A DNA stretch of 64,000 nt from Candidatus Ornithospirochaeta avicola (GTDB taxonomy: Bacteria; Spirochaetota; Spirochaetia; Sphaerochaetales; Sphaerochaetaceae). Under the pieces are notes generated by a model. It did not search any database. It worked only from the letters and a program-made list of their open reading frames with translations, and was not told the DNA's origin. A program made the position numbers and the translations under genes. The DNA lies in contig DXHU01000005.1 of assembly GCA_019113245.1 (NCBI GenBank), positions 62,001-126,000 of the forward strand, read 5' to 3'. Positions within the stretch are counted from its first letter, which is position 1. Each line of letters opens with the position of its first letter. Shown here piece after piece: positions 45,128 to 54,608 of the stretch.

Positions 45128-45156
45128 TTGACAGCATTTTCATTCTGAGCTATAAA
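45128..45156 (+). promoter_or_regulatory. Near-consensus promoter of the rimP-nusA-infB operon
   Basis: TTGACA (45128-45133), exact 17-base spacer, TATAAA (45151-45156). It is the best sigma-70-type promoter in the window. Transcription should begin near 45163, upstream of a terminator hairpin that precedes rimP. Confidence 0.85.
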
Positions 45157-45181
45157 ATACACAGTTTCATTAAAGTGATTT

Positions 45182-45209
45182 AAGGAACCCATCCTGCGGT
45201 TCCTTTTTT
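45182..45209 (+). terminator. Terminator-type hairpin in the leader of the rimP-nusA operon
   Basis: Perfect 8-bp stem AAGGAACC/GGTTCCTT, 8-base loop, six Ts. It is downstream of the operon promoter and only 15 bases before the rimP start. It may end mutS transcripts, but any transcript of the rimP operon must pass it, so it acts as an attenuator for that operon. Confidence 0.85.
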
Positions 45210-45224
45210 CATGATTGGAGAAAT

Positions 45225-45713
45225 ATGCTTTTAGATAAATTGAGAGAAAATGAACTTTATAAGGAACTTGAGAATCTTGTTTCTCCTCTCGGCTATCATA
45301 TAGTAGATACATACAAGAATGAGAAGAAAGGAGAAACAGAGCTTACTGTTCTTGTTGTAAAGAAGGGTGGAGACATTGCTCTTGATGATCTTGAAATCCT
45401 TTATAACCTTATCTATCCCCGTTATCAGGCAAAGTGGGACAGAAGTCTCACACTTGAAGTCTCCAGTGCGGGAATGAACAGGAACATCAAGGATGTATAT
45501 GAGTTCCAGCTTTTTAATGGAAAAGATGTAAAGGTCTATTCAAATCTTTATTCTGCTTATGTTTATGGAAAGATTGAGGAAGCTGATGATGAGAAAGTTG
45601 TTCTTTCTTACGTCTCGATTCCTGATAAGAAAATCACTATGGACAAGATAGAAATGAATTTATCAGATATACAGAAAGCCAGGCTTGAAGGCCTTGAGGA
45701 GAGTGGGAAATGA
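45225..45713 (+). CDS. rimP: Ribosome maturation factor RimP
   Basis: 30S assembly factor. 162 residues, typical. N-terminal alpha/beta domain (PLGYHIVDTYKNEKKGETEL), LEVSSAGMNRNIKD as the family motif (normally VSSPGLdRpL), and a C-terminal SH3-like barrel (KDVKVYSNLYSAYVYGKIEEA). GGAG is 6 bases upstream of ATG 45225. First gene of the rimP-nusA-infB operon and overlaps nusA by 4 bases. Confidence 0.94.
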   Translation: MLLDKLRENELYKELENLVSPLGYHIVDTYKNEKKGETELTVLVVKKGGDIALDDLEILYNLIYPRYQAKWDRSLTLEVSSAGMNRNIKDVYEFQLFNGKDVKVYSNLYSAYVYGKIEEADDEKVVLSYVSIPDKKITMDKIEMNLSDIQKARLEGLEESGK

Positions 45714-47173
45714 GTCTTGATTTGACTAATGAAATTAATGAGATGATCTCAAGCGCGAATATGAGGGAAGAGCAGGTTCTCGACCTCATCAGAGATATGA
45801 TCAGAAGCGCATACAAGAGAAAATACGGGACAGATGAGAATGTCCAGATTGAATTTGATGATACAAACCGTCTTATGGATGTATATCAGATTAAAAAGGT
45901 TGTGCGTGAGGAAGACTGGTATAACGAGCACACTGAAATTTCAATCGATGATGCAAAAGAACTTGTTGAAGATGTTGAAATCGGTGATGTTATCAGCATC
46001 CCACTTGATCCAAAGACATTTGAGAGCTCTTCTGTCCAGTCTGCAAAGCAGAGAGGACAGCAGATTGTAAGAGAATTCACTAACGACCGTGTCTATGCAA
46101 ATGCAAAGAGCCTTGAAAACAAGCTCATATTCGGAAAGCTCACAAAGAGAAAGGAAGGCGGTGAGTACACTGTTGACATCAAGCTTGACAAGGCAGATGT
46201 TGTTTTTCCTCTTCGCGGTCAGAGCCCTCGTGAGACTTATCAGGACGGAGAGCAGTTGAAGTTCCTCGTCGAGAGAGTTGAGAAAGCTGATGCGCAGGAG
46301 ACAAACAGAAAAAAGAGAAAGGGCCCGAGTCAGGTCCGTGTTGTGCTTTCAAGAAGCAGCAGGGATTTTATCAAGGCACTTCTTGACAATGAGGTTCCTG
46401 AAATCAGCAACGGCGATGTCGAAATCGTTGCAATTGCGCGTCAGGCTGGTGTGAGAACTAAAATTGCAGTCGATACTAAGAAGATTGATGTTGATCCAGT
46501 GGGAGCTGTTGTAGGCCAGAAAGGAAGCAGAATCCAGACCATCATGAATGAGTGTGAGGGTGAGAAGATCGATGTTATCCGCTATTCATCAGATCCTCTT
46601 GCTTTTGTAGCAAACGCTCTTATTCCTGCACAGGTTGAGCGCGTTGTCACAATCGATCCTCAGAGCCGTCATGTTGTTGCCATTGTCGAGGACAATCAAC
46701 TTGGCTTTGCAATCGGACAGGGTGGTGTGAATGTCAAGCTTGCAAAGATGCTTACTGACTGGAATATTGAGGTGAAGACTCAGGCTCAGTTTGCAGAAAT
46801 GGAGATCAACCAGAAGATAATTGAAGATGCAAATGCACTGTTCAAGAATGAAGATGAGGAAGATGTAAGGCTTTCAAACGAGGACCTTGGCATTGCACCG
46901 GATGATACACCGCTGAGCGACATAGGCCTTGATGAGGATCTTGTTGCCAAGCTTCATAATCTTGATATCTGGTCTGTTGAAGAGTTCTTTGAGCTTACTG
47001 AAGAGGAGCTTAAGGAAAGCGGCCTAACAGAGGATGAGATAAGTACAGTCAGGAACTCAGTTGTATTTGAAGAAGATGATGACTATACATTCACATGTCC
47101 TAGTTGCGGTGCAGAGGTGCCAAGCGGAACAGCTGTATGTCCGAACTGCGGTGCTGAATTTGAATTTGAGTGA
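45710..47173 (+). CDS. nusA: Transcription termination/antitermination factor NusA with an added C-terminal zinc ribbon
   Basis: RNA-polymerase-bound factor controlling pausing, termination and antitermination. 487 residues. N-terminal polymerase-binding domain (~1-130), S1 domain (~135-200), KH1 (ARQAGVRTKIAV onward) and KH2 (AIGQGGVNVKLAKMLTDW). Residues ~400-450 hold one helix-hairpin-helix-like acidic repeat (LSDIGLDEDLVAKLHNLDIWS). The last ~30 residues form a Cys4 zinc ribbon, CPSC (463/466) and CPNC (477/480), which ordinary NusA lacks. ATGA overlap with rimP. Confidence 0.96.
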   Translation: MSLDLTNEINEMISSANMREEQVLDLIRDMIRSAYKRKYGTDENVQIEFDDTNRLMDVYQIKKVVREEDWYNEHTEISIDDAKELVEDVEIGDVISIPLDPKTFESSSVQSAKQRGQQIVREFTNDRVYANAKSLENKLIFGKLTKRKEGGEYTVDIKLDKADVVFPLRGQSPRETYQDGEQLKFLVERVEKADAQETNRKKRKGPSQVRVVLSRSSRDFIKALLDNEVPEISNGDVEIVAIARQAGVRTKIAVDTKKIDVDPVGAVVGQKGSRIQTIMNECEGEKIDVIRYSSDPLAFVANALIPAQVERVVTIDPQSRHVVAIVEDNQLGFAIGQGGVNVKLAKMLTDWNIEVKTQAQFAEMEINQKIIEDANALFKNEDEEDVRLSNEDLGIAPDDTPLSDIGLDEDLVAKLHNLDIWSVEEFFELTEEELKESGLTEDEISTVRNSVVFEEDDDYTFTCPSCGAEVPSGTAVCPNCGAEFEFE

Positions 47174-47184
47174 TAAAGGGAAAT

Positions 47185-49740
47185 ATGGAAGAAAACAAAG
47201 AGATAAAGAAAGTACATGTTATCAAGAGGGCTAGTGACTACATAAAGGACGAGCAGGCAAAAAATGCACAGAATGCAGATTCTTCTGAGAAGAAAAAGAT
47301 TGTCATCAAGAAGAAGCCTGTAGTCAAGATTAAAGTCAAGGAAGAAACTCTTTCTGCGCAGAAGAAGGAAGAGGAGGTTGCTGATAATTCTTTGAAAACT
47401 CGTAACGAAACTCCTGAGGCAAAGAAGAATTACGGCAAGGTCATCGGAGAAAATCCGTTCAAGACCAAAACCAGTCCTTCAGTAAGCCCGAGCAACAGGC
47501 TCAACAGTGCTGTGCATAACGGACCTGTCATCATCAAGAGCAGCAATCTTCCTCCCGTTCCAGGACAGAAGGGTGAGGTAAGCGAGAGCACAAGACCTCG
47601 TGTTGCAGGAATTGTCGGAGGACGTCCTGCAGGTCAGCGCACTTTCCGCCCTCATGACAGGAAGGGAATGCAGAAGGATGGCCAGACAAGGGATAATTCA
47701 TCATTCCGCCTCAGGGCAGGACAGAGCTATACACCGAGCAAGGATGGCGCAAACAGGGGCTTTAACAGAAACAATGACAGAAAGCCCGGTTTCTCACCTC
47801 GTCCTCAGGCTGCTCCTCAGATAGATCTTAATCAGAAGGGCGCAGGAAAGCGAAACAATCTCAACAACAGAAAGAAGGATTATGAAAAAGGATCCCATAT
47901 TCAGGAAGAGATTGATTTCCAGCTTCAGAAAAAGAAGAAAGAGGAAAGCAAGCTAGCTAGTGTCCCTTCTCGCATTGACATCATGGAGAATATCACAGTA
48001 AGCGATCTTGCAAAGAAGATGAATCTCAAGGCAAGCGATATTATCTCAAAGCTCTTCAAGATGGGCATGATGGTTACTATTAACCAAATGATAGATCATG
48101 ACACAGCAGAGATCATTGCATCTGAGTACGGCTGCGAGGTACACCTTGTTTCCCTTTATGATGAGACAATTATTGAAAGAGAAGAGGATAAGGAAGAAGA
48201 TCTTAGGCCAAGAGCTCCAATTGTTACAATCATGGGACATGTTGACCATGGTAAGACAAAGCTTCTTGATGCAATTAGAAGCTCCAATGTCGCTGGAGGA
48301 GAATTCGGAGGAATCACACAGCATATCGGTGCCTACAAGGTCTCTGTTCCAGGCAAGGGCGATGTAGTCTTCCTTGATACTCCCGGTCACAGCGCATTCA
48401 GCATGATGAGAGCTCGTGGCGCACAGGTAACTGACATTGTTGTCCTTGTTGTTGCAGCAAATGATGGAGTCATGCCGCAGACAAGAGAAGCAATAGACCA
48501 TGCAAGGGCTGCAAATGTTCCAATCATTGTTGCAATCAACAAATGCGACCTTCCAGAGGCAAATCCAGAGCGTGTTATGCAGCAGCTTTCAGATTTAGGT
48601 CTCATGCCCGAAGAATGGGGCGGCCAGACTCTTTACTGCAAGATTTCTGCGCTAAAGAAAGAAGGTATTGAGGACCTCCTTGATACAATTCTTCTTCAGG
48701 CAGAGATGCTTGAGCTTAAAGCAAATGCAAACTGCCGTGCAGAGGGAAAGATTCTTGAATCAAGAATCGACCAGGGAAGGGGTACGGTTGCAACAGTCAT
48801 CATCCAGAGAGGAACTTTAAATCAGGGAGACTATTATGTTGCCGGAATATATCCTGGCCGCGTAAGGGCAATGTTTGACGACAAAGGAAAAAGAATCCAG
48901 AGTGCAGGTCCTTCAACACCTGTGGAGATAATAGGACTTTCAAACATTCCTTCTGCCGGCGATCCGTTCCAGGTGACTGAGGATGAGAAACAGGCAAGGA
49001 TGGTAGGAGCAAAGCGTCAGGAACTTGAACGCCTTGGAGACGGTGCATCAAGAAACAAGCTTACTCTTGATATAATCAATGCAAAAATCAAGGAAGGAGA
49101 GATTACAGATTTCAATGTCATCATCAAAGGTGATGTTCAGGGAAGCGTTGAAGCTCTTCAGGGTGCCCTTGAGAAGCTCTCTACTGACGAGATTCGCCTT
49201 CATGTCATACGTGCAAGCGCAGGTGCTATCATAGAAAGCGACATTACACTTGCATCCGCAAGCAATGCAATTGTCATAGGCTTCAATGTACGTCCAACAC
49301 CGAAGGCTCAGGCTCTTGCTGAAAAAGAGAAGGTCGAGGTCAAGAAGTACAACATCATCTATGATGTCGTCGATGATATCAAAGCAGCTATGGAAGGAAT
49401 GCTCTCACCTGAAATCCGTGAGGTCGATATCGGCAAGGTTGAGGTCAGAGACCTGTTCAAAGTACCTAAAGTCGGAACAATTGCCGGCTGTTATGTAACA
49501 GAGGGCAAGGTCAAGAGAAACAGTCTTGTACGTGTCATCCGCGACAGCATACAGCTTAATCAGAACCTTATCCGTCTTGCTTCCCTCAAAAGATTCAAGG
49601 ACGATGCAAAAGAGGTCAACGAAGGCTATGAGTGCGGTATCGGGCTTGAGAACTGGCAGGATCTGCAGGTAGGCGATATTCTCGAGATTGTCGAGACAGA
49701 GGAAATCAGAAGGAAACTGGAGACAAATGAGTCAATATAG
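47185..49740 (+). CDS. infB: Translation initiation factor IF-2
   Basis: GTPase that positions initiator tRNA. About 851 residues from ATG 47185. The N-terminal ~260 residues are charged, low-complexity and Lys/Arg/Asn-rich, typical of IF-2. Then the IF2_N segment ([20 protein letters not shown]), G domain with GHVDHGKT (~351), DTPGHSAFS and NKCDLPEA, and C-terminal domains III-IV. GTG 47170 overlaps the nusA stop, but ATG 47185 has AAAGGG at the proper distance and is preferred. Overlaps rbfA by 14 bases. Confidence 0.96.
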   Translation: MEENKEIKKVHVIKRASDYIKDEQAKNAQNADSSEKKKIVIKKKPVVKIKVKEETLSAQKKEEEVADNSLKTRNETPEAKKNYGKVIGENPFKTKTSPSVSPSNRLNSAVHNGPVIIKSSNLPPVPGQKGEVSESTRPRVAGIVGGRPAGQRTFRPHDRKGMQKDGQTRDNSSFRLRAGQSYTPSKDGANRGFNRNNDRKPGFSPRPQAAPQIDLNQKGAGKRNNLNNRKKDYEKGSHIQEEIDFQLQKKKKEESKLASVPSRIDIMENITVSDLAKKMNLKASDIISKLFKMGMMVTINQMIDHDTAEIIASEYGCEVHLVSLYDETIIEREEDKEEDLRPRAPIVTIMGHVDHGKTKLLDAIRSSNVAGGEFGGITQHIGAYKVSVPGKGDVVFLDTPGHSAFSMMRARGAQVTDIVVLVVAANDGVMPQTREAIDHARAANVPIIVAINKCDLPEANPERVMQQLSDLGLMPEEWGGQTLYCKISALKKEGIEDLLDTILLQAEMLELKANANCRAEGKILESRIDQGRGTVATVIIQRGTLNQGDYYVAGIYPGRVRAMFDDKGKRIQSAGPSTPVEIIGLSNIPSAGDPFQVTEDEKQARMVGAKRQELERLGDGASRNKLTLDIINAKIKEGEITDFNVIIKGDVQGSVEALQGALEKLSTDEIRLHVIRASAGAIIESDITLASASNAIVIGFNVRPTPKAQALAEKEKVEVKKYNIIYDVVDDIKAAMEGMLSPEIREVDIGKVEVRDLFKVPKVGTIAGCYVTEGKVKRNSLVRVIRDSIQLNQNLIRLASLKRFKDDAKEVNEGYECGIGLENWQDLQVGDILEIVETEEIRRKLETNESI

Positions 49741-50095
49741 TAACCAGCGCCTCAGTGTGAGAATCAAGGAGATTATTTCTTCCTTAATTCTTACAGGGGC
49801 CATAAAGAATCCTAATCTCTCAACGCTTGTGAGCATTACTGATGTAATTCTTGCAAAGGATAATGCAAACTGTACTGTATATGTATCAAGTGTGCTTGAA
49901 AACGACAAAAGCCTCGAAAAATCAGTAAAGGCTCTCAACAGTGCAGCTCCTTTCATCCAGAGCAGGATTAACAGTGTGCTCAAACTCAGAAACACTCCGG
50001 TCCTTCTTTTCAAGGAGGATAAATCCTTTAAGGAAGGCGAGAGGATTTCTGAGATTATAGACAAAGCGATGAAGGAAATTAAAAGTAATGAATGA
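49727..50095 (+). CDS. rbfA: Ribosome-binding factor A
   Basis: Late 30S assembly factor with a KH-like fold. 122 residues. Family blocks: NQRLSVRIKEIISSLILTG at the start, LVSITDVILAKDNANCTVYVS, and LKLRNTPVLLFKEDKS near the end. The frame is open to 49688 but ATG 49727 has GGAG 5 bases upstream and gives the normal start. Overlaps infB by 14 bases and truB by 8. Confidence 0.93.
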   Translation: MSQYSNQRLSVRIKEIISSLILTGAIKNPNLSTLVSITDVILAKDNANCTVYVSSVLENDKSLEKSVKALNSAAPFIQSRINSVLKLRNTPVLLFKEDKSFKEGERISEIIDKAMKEIKSNE

Positions 50096-50936
50096 TTTTC
50101 TCATCATTCTTTCTGAAAAAGAGAAGGGCAAAACGAGTTTTGCCCATCTCTTTAAATACAAAAAGCTCTATAAAGGCAAAAAAGTAGGGCATGCAGGAAC
50201 ACTTGATAAATTCGCAACAGGGCTGATGATTGTTCTTATCGGTAAGGCGACAAGACTTAATCAGGTATTTTCAAATCTGGATAAATCATACAGGGCAAAA
50301 ATTAAATTCGGGGAAGAAACAGATACACTCGACCCTGATGGAAAAGTCATAAGAAAAGCAGAGCTTCCATCAAAAGAGACTATACTTTCAGTTCTTCCTT
50401 CCTTCAAGGGAAAGATAATGCAGGCTCCTCCAGAGTATTCTGCTGTTCACATTGATGGAGAGCGTGCGTACAAAAGAGTTCAGAAGAATGAAGAAGTGAA
50501 AATGCCAGAGCGTGAAGTTGAGGTCTTTGATTACCGGGTATTGAAAATTGATGACTGCTATCTTGACATTATATTCCATGTGTCAAAAGGAACATATATA
50601 AGAAGTCTTGCACGTGATATAGGAAGAGCATGTGGCAGCTGTGCTCGCCTGGAAGAGTTAAATCGTCTTACAATCGGGCCATATTCACTATCTGAAAAGA
50701 ATCTTAGCACAATGGAGATTCTTGAAAAGACAGATCTCTTTTCAAAAGTTCGGCTGAAAACAGAATACAGGAAAGAAATTGACAACGGATATATAATCTC
50801 GTCATATATTCTTTCAGACAGCGCTCCGGAAAAAAAATATAAATTCCTTTATTTTGATTCTGAGCTTTATGCTGTTGCTGAAAACACTTCAGGGAGGCTG
50901 AAGATAATCTTCAGGCTTGGCTATGGAAGTCTTTGA
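50088..50936 (+). CDS. truB: tRNA pseudouridine-55 synthase TruB
   Basis: Makes pseudouridine at position 55 of the T loop. 282 residues. The catalytic Asp is in VGHAGTLDKFATGLMIVLIGKATR; later blocks are KSYRAKIKFGEETDTLDPDG, PPEYSAVHIDGERAYKR, FHVSKGTYIRSLARDIG and RLTIGPYSL. The N-terminus (FLIILSEKEKGKTSFAHL) is a degenerate form of the usual opening with a Lys-Pro turn. ATG 50088 has only AAGGA at a long distance; it overlaps rbfA by 8 bases. The last ~50 residues may be a small PUA-like domain. Confidence 0.92.
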   Translation: MNDFLIILSEKEKGKTSFAHLFKYKKLYKGKKVGHAGTLDKFATGLMIVLIGKATRLNQVFSNLDKSYRAKIKFGEETDTLDPDGKVIRKAELPSKETILSVLPSFKGKIMQAPPEYSAVHIDGERAYKRVQKNEEVKMPEREVEVFDYRVLKIDDCYLDIIFHVSKGTYIRSLARDIGRACGSCARLEELNRLTIGPYSLSEKNLSTMEILEKTDLFSKVRLKTEYRKEIDNGYIISSYILSDSAPEKKYKFLYFDSELYAVAENTSGRLKIIFRLGYGSL

Positions 50937-51702
50937 TTTTGACTATATTCTTTCTCATCCTTTAAAAGGCAGATGGGCTCTTTCTCTCGGAGTCTTTGAT
51001 GGTGTTCATTACGGACACAGGAAAATTCTCGAAAGCCTTGAGAAGGTAAAAAAAGAGAAGAAAATACAAAGTGCTATAATAAGCTTCAAAAGCAATCCCA
51101 AGATGAAAAATGCAAAGTTTATCGATACTTTGCGCCTCAGAGAGGAGTATATTTCATCATTTGATGTTAATTCCTTTCTGCTTATTGACTTTTCTGACAA
51201 ATTCAGAAAAATTTCAGGCTGTGAGTTCTGCTCGATGCTTTCATCCATCATGGAAATAGAAGCACTTGTTGTAGGCTCTGATTTCTTTCTCGGCACTCCT
51301 TCATGCCAGCTTGATGGATATGGAGTGAGAAAGGAATTTGAAAAGATGGCAAAGCCTATTGATTTGATTGTCGTGGATTTTGTCAGAAACAGAGAAGGTG
51401 AGAAAATCTCATCAACTCTTTTAAGAAAATATATTTCATCCGGAGACTTATTTAGTTATAATGAATCTTCGGGACAATATTACACTCTGGACTCAATGTC
51501 ATTACCCTCAGAGAAATCCGGTAGTGTTATATATGTCGACATCTCATCATGTTCACAGCTCCTTCCGCCACAGGGATGCTATGAAGTGAAGGTCGGCTCT
51601 GATACTTGCCTAGCATTTTTAGGTGCATCCAGGCTTGAAATCAGAAAAGGCTCGGATGATGATGTCATGGATAGAATACAGTTTATCAGGAGTATTAAAT
51701 GA
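50923..51702 (+). CDS. ribF: FAD synthetase (RibF) with intact FMN adenylyltransferase domain and degenerate riboflavin kinase domain
   Basis: About 259 residues, shorter than the usual ~310. The N-terminal nucleotidyltransferase domain is intact: [24 protein letters not shown] and [15 protein letters not shown]. The C-terminal ~85 residues keep faint kinase features ([13 protein letters not shown] resembling the L-P-P-x-G-V-Y strand) but lack the G-x-P-T-A-N motif that binds ATP/Mg and flavin. So it may only adenylate FMN. ATG 50923 is chosen over TTG 50917; only a weak AGG precedes. Overlaps truB by 14 bases, rpsO by 4. Confidence 0.88.
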   Translation: MEVFDFDYILSHPLKGRWALSLGVFDGVHYGHRKILESLEKVKKEKKIQSAIISFKSNPKMKNAKFIDTLRLREEYISSFDVNSFLLIDFSDKFRKISGCEFCSMLSSIMEIEALVVGSDFFLGTPSCQLDGYGVRKEFEKMAKPIDLIVVDFVRNREGEKISSTLLRKYISSGDLFSYNESSGQYYTLDSMSLPSEKSGSVIYVDISSCSQLLPPQGCYEVKVGSDTCLAFLGASRLEIRKGSDDDVMDRIQFIRSIK

Positions 51703-51965
51703 TTAGTAAGGAAACAAAGCAGGAAATCATTGCTAAGTTCGGCGGCAGCGAGACAAACACAGGAGACAGCAAGGTTCAGATTGCTCTTCTGACAGCAAGA
51801 ATCAACGATCTTCAGAAGCACTTTAAAGAGAATCCGAAAGATCATGCATCAAGAAGAGGACTGCTAAAGCTTGTAGGTCAGAGAAGAAGGCTTTTGAAGT
51901 ATGTCAAGAATAGAGACATCAATGAGTACAGAAGCCTGATTGCCGAGCTTGGAATCAGAAAGTAA
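51699..51965 (+). CDS. rpsO: 30S ribosomal protein S15
   Basis: Binds the central domain of 16S rRNA. 88 residues, four-helix protein with the standard blocks [39 protein letters not shown] and [17 protein letters not shown] is 7 bases upstream of ATG 51699, which overlaps the ribF stop (ATGA). The order truB-ribF-rpsO-pnp is widespread in bacteria. A hairpin follows before pnp. Confidence 0.98.
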   Translation: MISKETKQEIIAKFGGSETNTGDSKVQIALLTARINDLQKHFKENPKDHASRRGLLKLVGQRRRLLKYVKNRDINEYRSLIAELGIRK

Positions 51966-51975
51966 TAAAAGAAAC

Positions 51976-52003
51976 AAAGCGGGAAGAAATCTTCTCGCTT
52001 TTT
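51976..52003 (+). terminator. Hairpin between rpsO and pnp
   Basis: Stem of about 11 bp, AAAGCGGGAAG with CTTCTCGCTTT (one G-T), 3-4-base loop, then Ts. It could terminate part of the transcripts or serve as a processing and stability element, as the rpsO-pnp hairpins of Escherichia coli do. Confidence 0.75.
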
Positions 52004-52044
52004 GTGATTATAAAGAACTATAAAAGAACGAATAAGGAAGTATT

Positions 52045-54180
52045 ATGGAAATTACAAGAGTAGCTGTCCCGATGGACGGCGGAGAGCTGGTATTTGAGTC
52101 CGGCAAAATTGCAAAACAGGCAAATGGCGCGGTATACGCATATTTCAAGGGATCTGCTGTTGTAGCAACAGTATGCTGCGGAGAAGAGCCAAGCGAGCCT
52201 ATTGATTATGTGCCTGTATCAGTTGAATATAACGAGAAATATTATGCTGCAGGAAAAATTCCTGGAGGATTCTTGAAGAGAGAAGGAAAGCCAAAGGATA
52301 AGGAAATCCTTGTCAGCCGTCTTATTGACCGCCCGATGCGTCCTCTCTTTGACAAGGCATTCGGAAGAGAAATCCAGATTGTCCCGACTGTTGTCTCATC
52401 AGACATGACAAACACTCCGGACATTATTGCAATAAATGCTGCAAGCTGTGCTGTTACAATCTCAGACATTCCTTTCTATGGACCTATTGCAGCAGTCAGG
52501 GTTGCTCTCATTGATGGAAAGTATGTAATAAACCCGACTTTCCAGCAGATTCCTGAAGCATCCCTTGATATCGTAGTAGCCGGTACAAAGGACGGAATCA
52601 CAATGGTTGAAGGCGGAGCAAAGGAAGTGCAGGAAGATGATATGCTTGGTGCAATTGCCGCAGCTCAGCCGGTTATCACAAAGATCTGTCTTGCTCAGCT
52701 TGAGATGCAGAAGCTCTGCGGAAAAGAGAAGCTTCCTCTTATGGAAATCAAGGAAGCAGATCTTTCATGGGCAGAGGAGCTGAAAGAATATGCTTATCCT
52801 TTAATCAAGGAAGCAAGCTTTGTAAAGGGCAAGCAGAACAGAGGAAATGCAATTTCAAAGGTTATTAGTGAAGTAAAGGCAAAATATGCTGATCTCATTG
52901 CTGAAGATGAGAAAAGAGAAGGCGAGGTTGACAAGATTTTTGAGGACATGGAATACAATATCCTCAGATCATCCATTTTAAATGACGGAGTCAGAACTGA
53001 CGGAAGAAAGGTGACAGATATCCGCCCGATAACATGTGAAGTCGGACTTCTCCCGTCAACTCATGGTTCTGCACTCTTTACACGTGGTGAGACACAGAGC
53101 CTTGCAGTTACTACACTTGGAACAGTGCAGGATGAGCAGCTTTTTGACAACATCGACGGAGAAAAGAGCTATTCCAACTTCATGCTCCACTATAACTTCC
53201 CGCCATACAGCGTAGGTGAATGCGGAAGACTTACAACAGGAAGAAGAGAAATCGGACACGGTCATCTTGCTCAGCGTGCTCTAGAGGCTGTTGTGCCTAA
53301 AAAGGACAAGTTCCCGTACACAGTCAGAGTCGTATCAGAAATCATGGAGTCAAACGGCTCTTCAAGCATGGCAAGCGTATGCGGCGGCTGTCTTTCCCTC
53401 ATGGATGCAGGTGTTCCTATCTCAAAGCCGGTTGCAGGTATTGCAATGGGACTTATAACTGAAGGTGAGGACTATTCAAAATACGTTGTCCTTTCAGATA
53501 TCCTCGGAGAAGAGGACCATCTTGGAGACATGGACTTCAAGGTTGCAGGAACAAGGGATGGAATTACAGCATTCCAGATGGATATCAAGATTGCAGGAGT
53601 CACTCCTGAGATTATGAGCAAAGCTCTCAACCAGGCTAAGGAAGGAAGAATGCATATTCTTTCAATTATGGAGAAGACACTTGCTCAGCCGAGAAGTGAA
53701 ATCAGTGAGCTTGCTCCTAAGATTCTCTCATTCAAGGTTCCAGAGGACAAAATCGGTGCGATTATCGGAACAGGCGGGAAGACAATCAAGTCAATAATTG
53801 CCCAGAGCACAGCAGAGGTCAACATTGATGAGACCGGTACTGTAATGATCTATGGAAAGAACAATGCCGTTGCACAGAATGCAAAGAAGCTTATTCTTTC
53901 AATCATCGAGGAGCCTGAGGTCGGCAAGATTTATCAGGGAACAGTAAAGAGAATTGTTGACTTTGGCGCATTCATCGAGATTCTTCCAGGAAAAGAAGGA
54001 CTTTGTCATATTTCAAAGCTTTCAAAGAAGAGAGTAAAGAATGTTGAGGATGTTCTTCATGTCGGAGATGTCGTAAGTGTCAAGCTCATTGACATTGACA
54101 GAATGGACCGCCTTAATCTCTCTTATATTGATGCTCAGGAGAGCCTTGATAAGGAGAATAAGGAAGAAGAGTCAAAGTGA
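52045..54180 (+). CDS. pnp: Polyribonucleotide nucleotidyltransferase (PNPase)
   Basis: Phosphorolytic 3-prime-to-5-prime exoribonuclease. 711 residues. First RNase PH domain (residues ~1-230), helical linker, second RNase PH domain with [15 protein letters not shown]-like start and the active-site block [14 protein letters not shown], then KH ([20 protein letters not shown]) and S1 ([20 protein letters not shown]). Ends in an acidic tail. AAGGAAG precedes the ATG; its stop overlaps the GTG start of dut. Confidence 0.98.
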   Translation: MEITRVAVPMDGGELVFESGKIAKQANGAVYAYFKGSAVVATVCCGEEPSEPIDYVPVSVEYNEKYYAAGKIPGGFLKREGKPKDKEILVSRLIDRPMRPLFDKAFGREIQIVPTVVSSDMTNTPDIIAINAASCAVTISDIPFYGPIAAVRVALIDGKYVINPTFQQIPEASLDIVVAGTKDGITMVEGGAKEVQEDDMLGAIAAAQPVITKICLAQLEMQKLCGKEKLPLMEIKEADLSWAEELKEYAYPLIKEASFVKGKQNRGNAISKVISEVKAKYADLIAEDEKREGEVDKIFEDMEYNILRSSILNDGVRTDGRKVTDIRPITCEVGLLPSTHGSALFTRGETQSLAVTTLGTVQDEQLFDNIDGEKSYSNFMLHYNFPPYSVGECGRLTTGRREIGHGHLAQRALEAVVPKKDKFPYTVRVVSEIMESNGSSSMASVCGGCLSLMDAGVPISKPVAGIAMGLITEGEDYSKYVVLSDILGEEDHLGDMDFKVAGTRDGITAFQMDIKIAGVTPEIMSKALNQAKEGRMHILSIMEKTLAQPRSEISELAPKILSFKVPEDKIGAIIGTGGKTIKSIIAQSTAEVNIDETGTVMIYGKNNAVAQNAKKLILSIIEEPEVGKIYQGTVKRIVDFGAFIEILPGKEGLCHISKLSKKRVKNVEDVLHVGDVVSVKLIDIDRMDRLNLSYIDAQESLDKENKEEESK

Positions 54181-54608
54181 GAATACTATTAAAGAAGGAA
54201 GAGGGAGTGAAGACTCCCTCTTACCAGAGCGAGGGAAGTGCCGGATTCGATATTTCGGCACACCTTGAAAAAAGCATCGTTATAAAAAGCTTTTCCCGAT
54301 GCATTATCCCTACAGGACTTTATTTTGAAATCCCTGAAGGATATGAGATGCAGATTCGTCCAAGAAGCGGACTTGCTCTCAAACATGGAATTACTGTTTT
54401 AAATACCCCTGGAACAATTGATTCTGATTACAGGGGAGAAATCAAGATTGTTTTAGTCAATCTCTCTGATGAAGACTTTGTCGTCAACGACGGGGACAGA
54501 ATAGCACAGGCAATTGTTGCTCCGTATACAAGATGCGACTTTGAAATAACTGATACTCTTTCTGATACAATAAGAGCAGATGGGGGATTCGGCTCCAGCG
54601 GAGTATGA
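54177..54608 (+). CDS. dut: dUTP diphosphatase
   Basis: Trimeric dUTPase that keeps uracil out of DNA and supplies dUMP. 143 residues. All five motifs are visible: [37 protein letters not shown] (catalytic Asp), RIAQAIV and the C-terminal [10 protein letters not shown] (usually R-G-x-G-G-F-G-S-T-G). It starts with GTG 54177 in a GTGA overlap with pnp. The start of lptF follows immediately after its stop. Confidence 0.96.
   Translation: MRILLKKEEGVKTPSYQSEGSAGFDISAHLEKSIVIKSFSRCIIPTGLYFEIPEGYEMQIRPRSGLALKHGITVLNTPGTIDSDYRGEIKIVLVNLSDEDFVVNDGDRIAQAIVAPYTRCDFEITDTLSDTIRADGGFGSSGV

Noticed and set aside
48046-48501. 151-residue open frame on the minus strand
   Set aside because: Antisense to the G domain of infB; Cys/Asn-rich shadow without motif.
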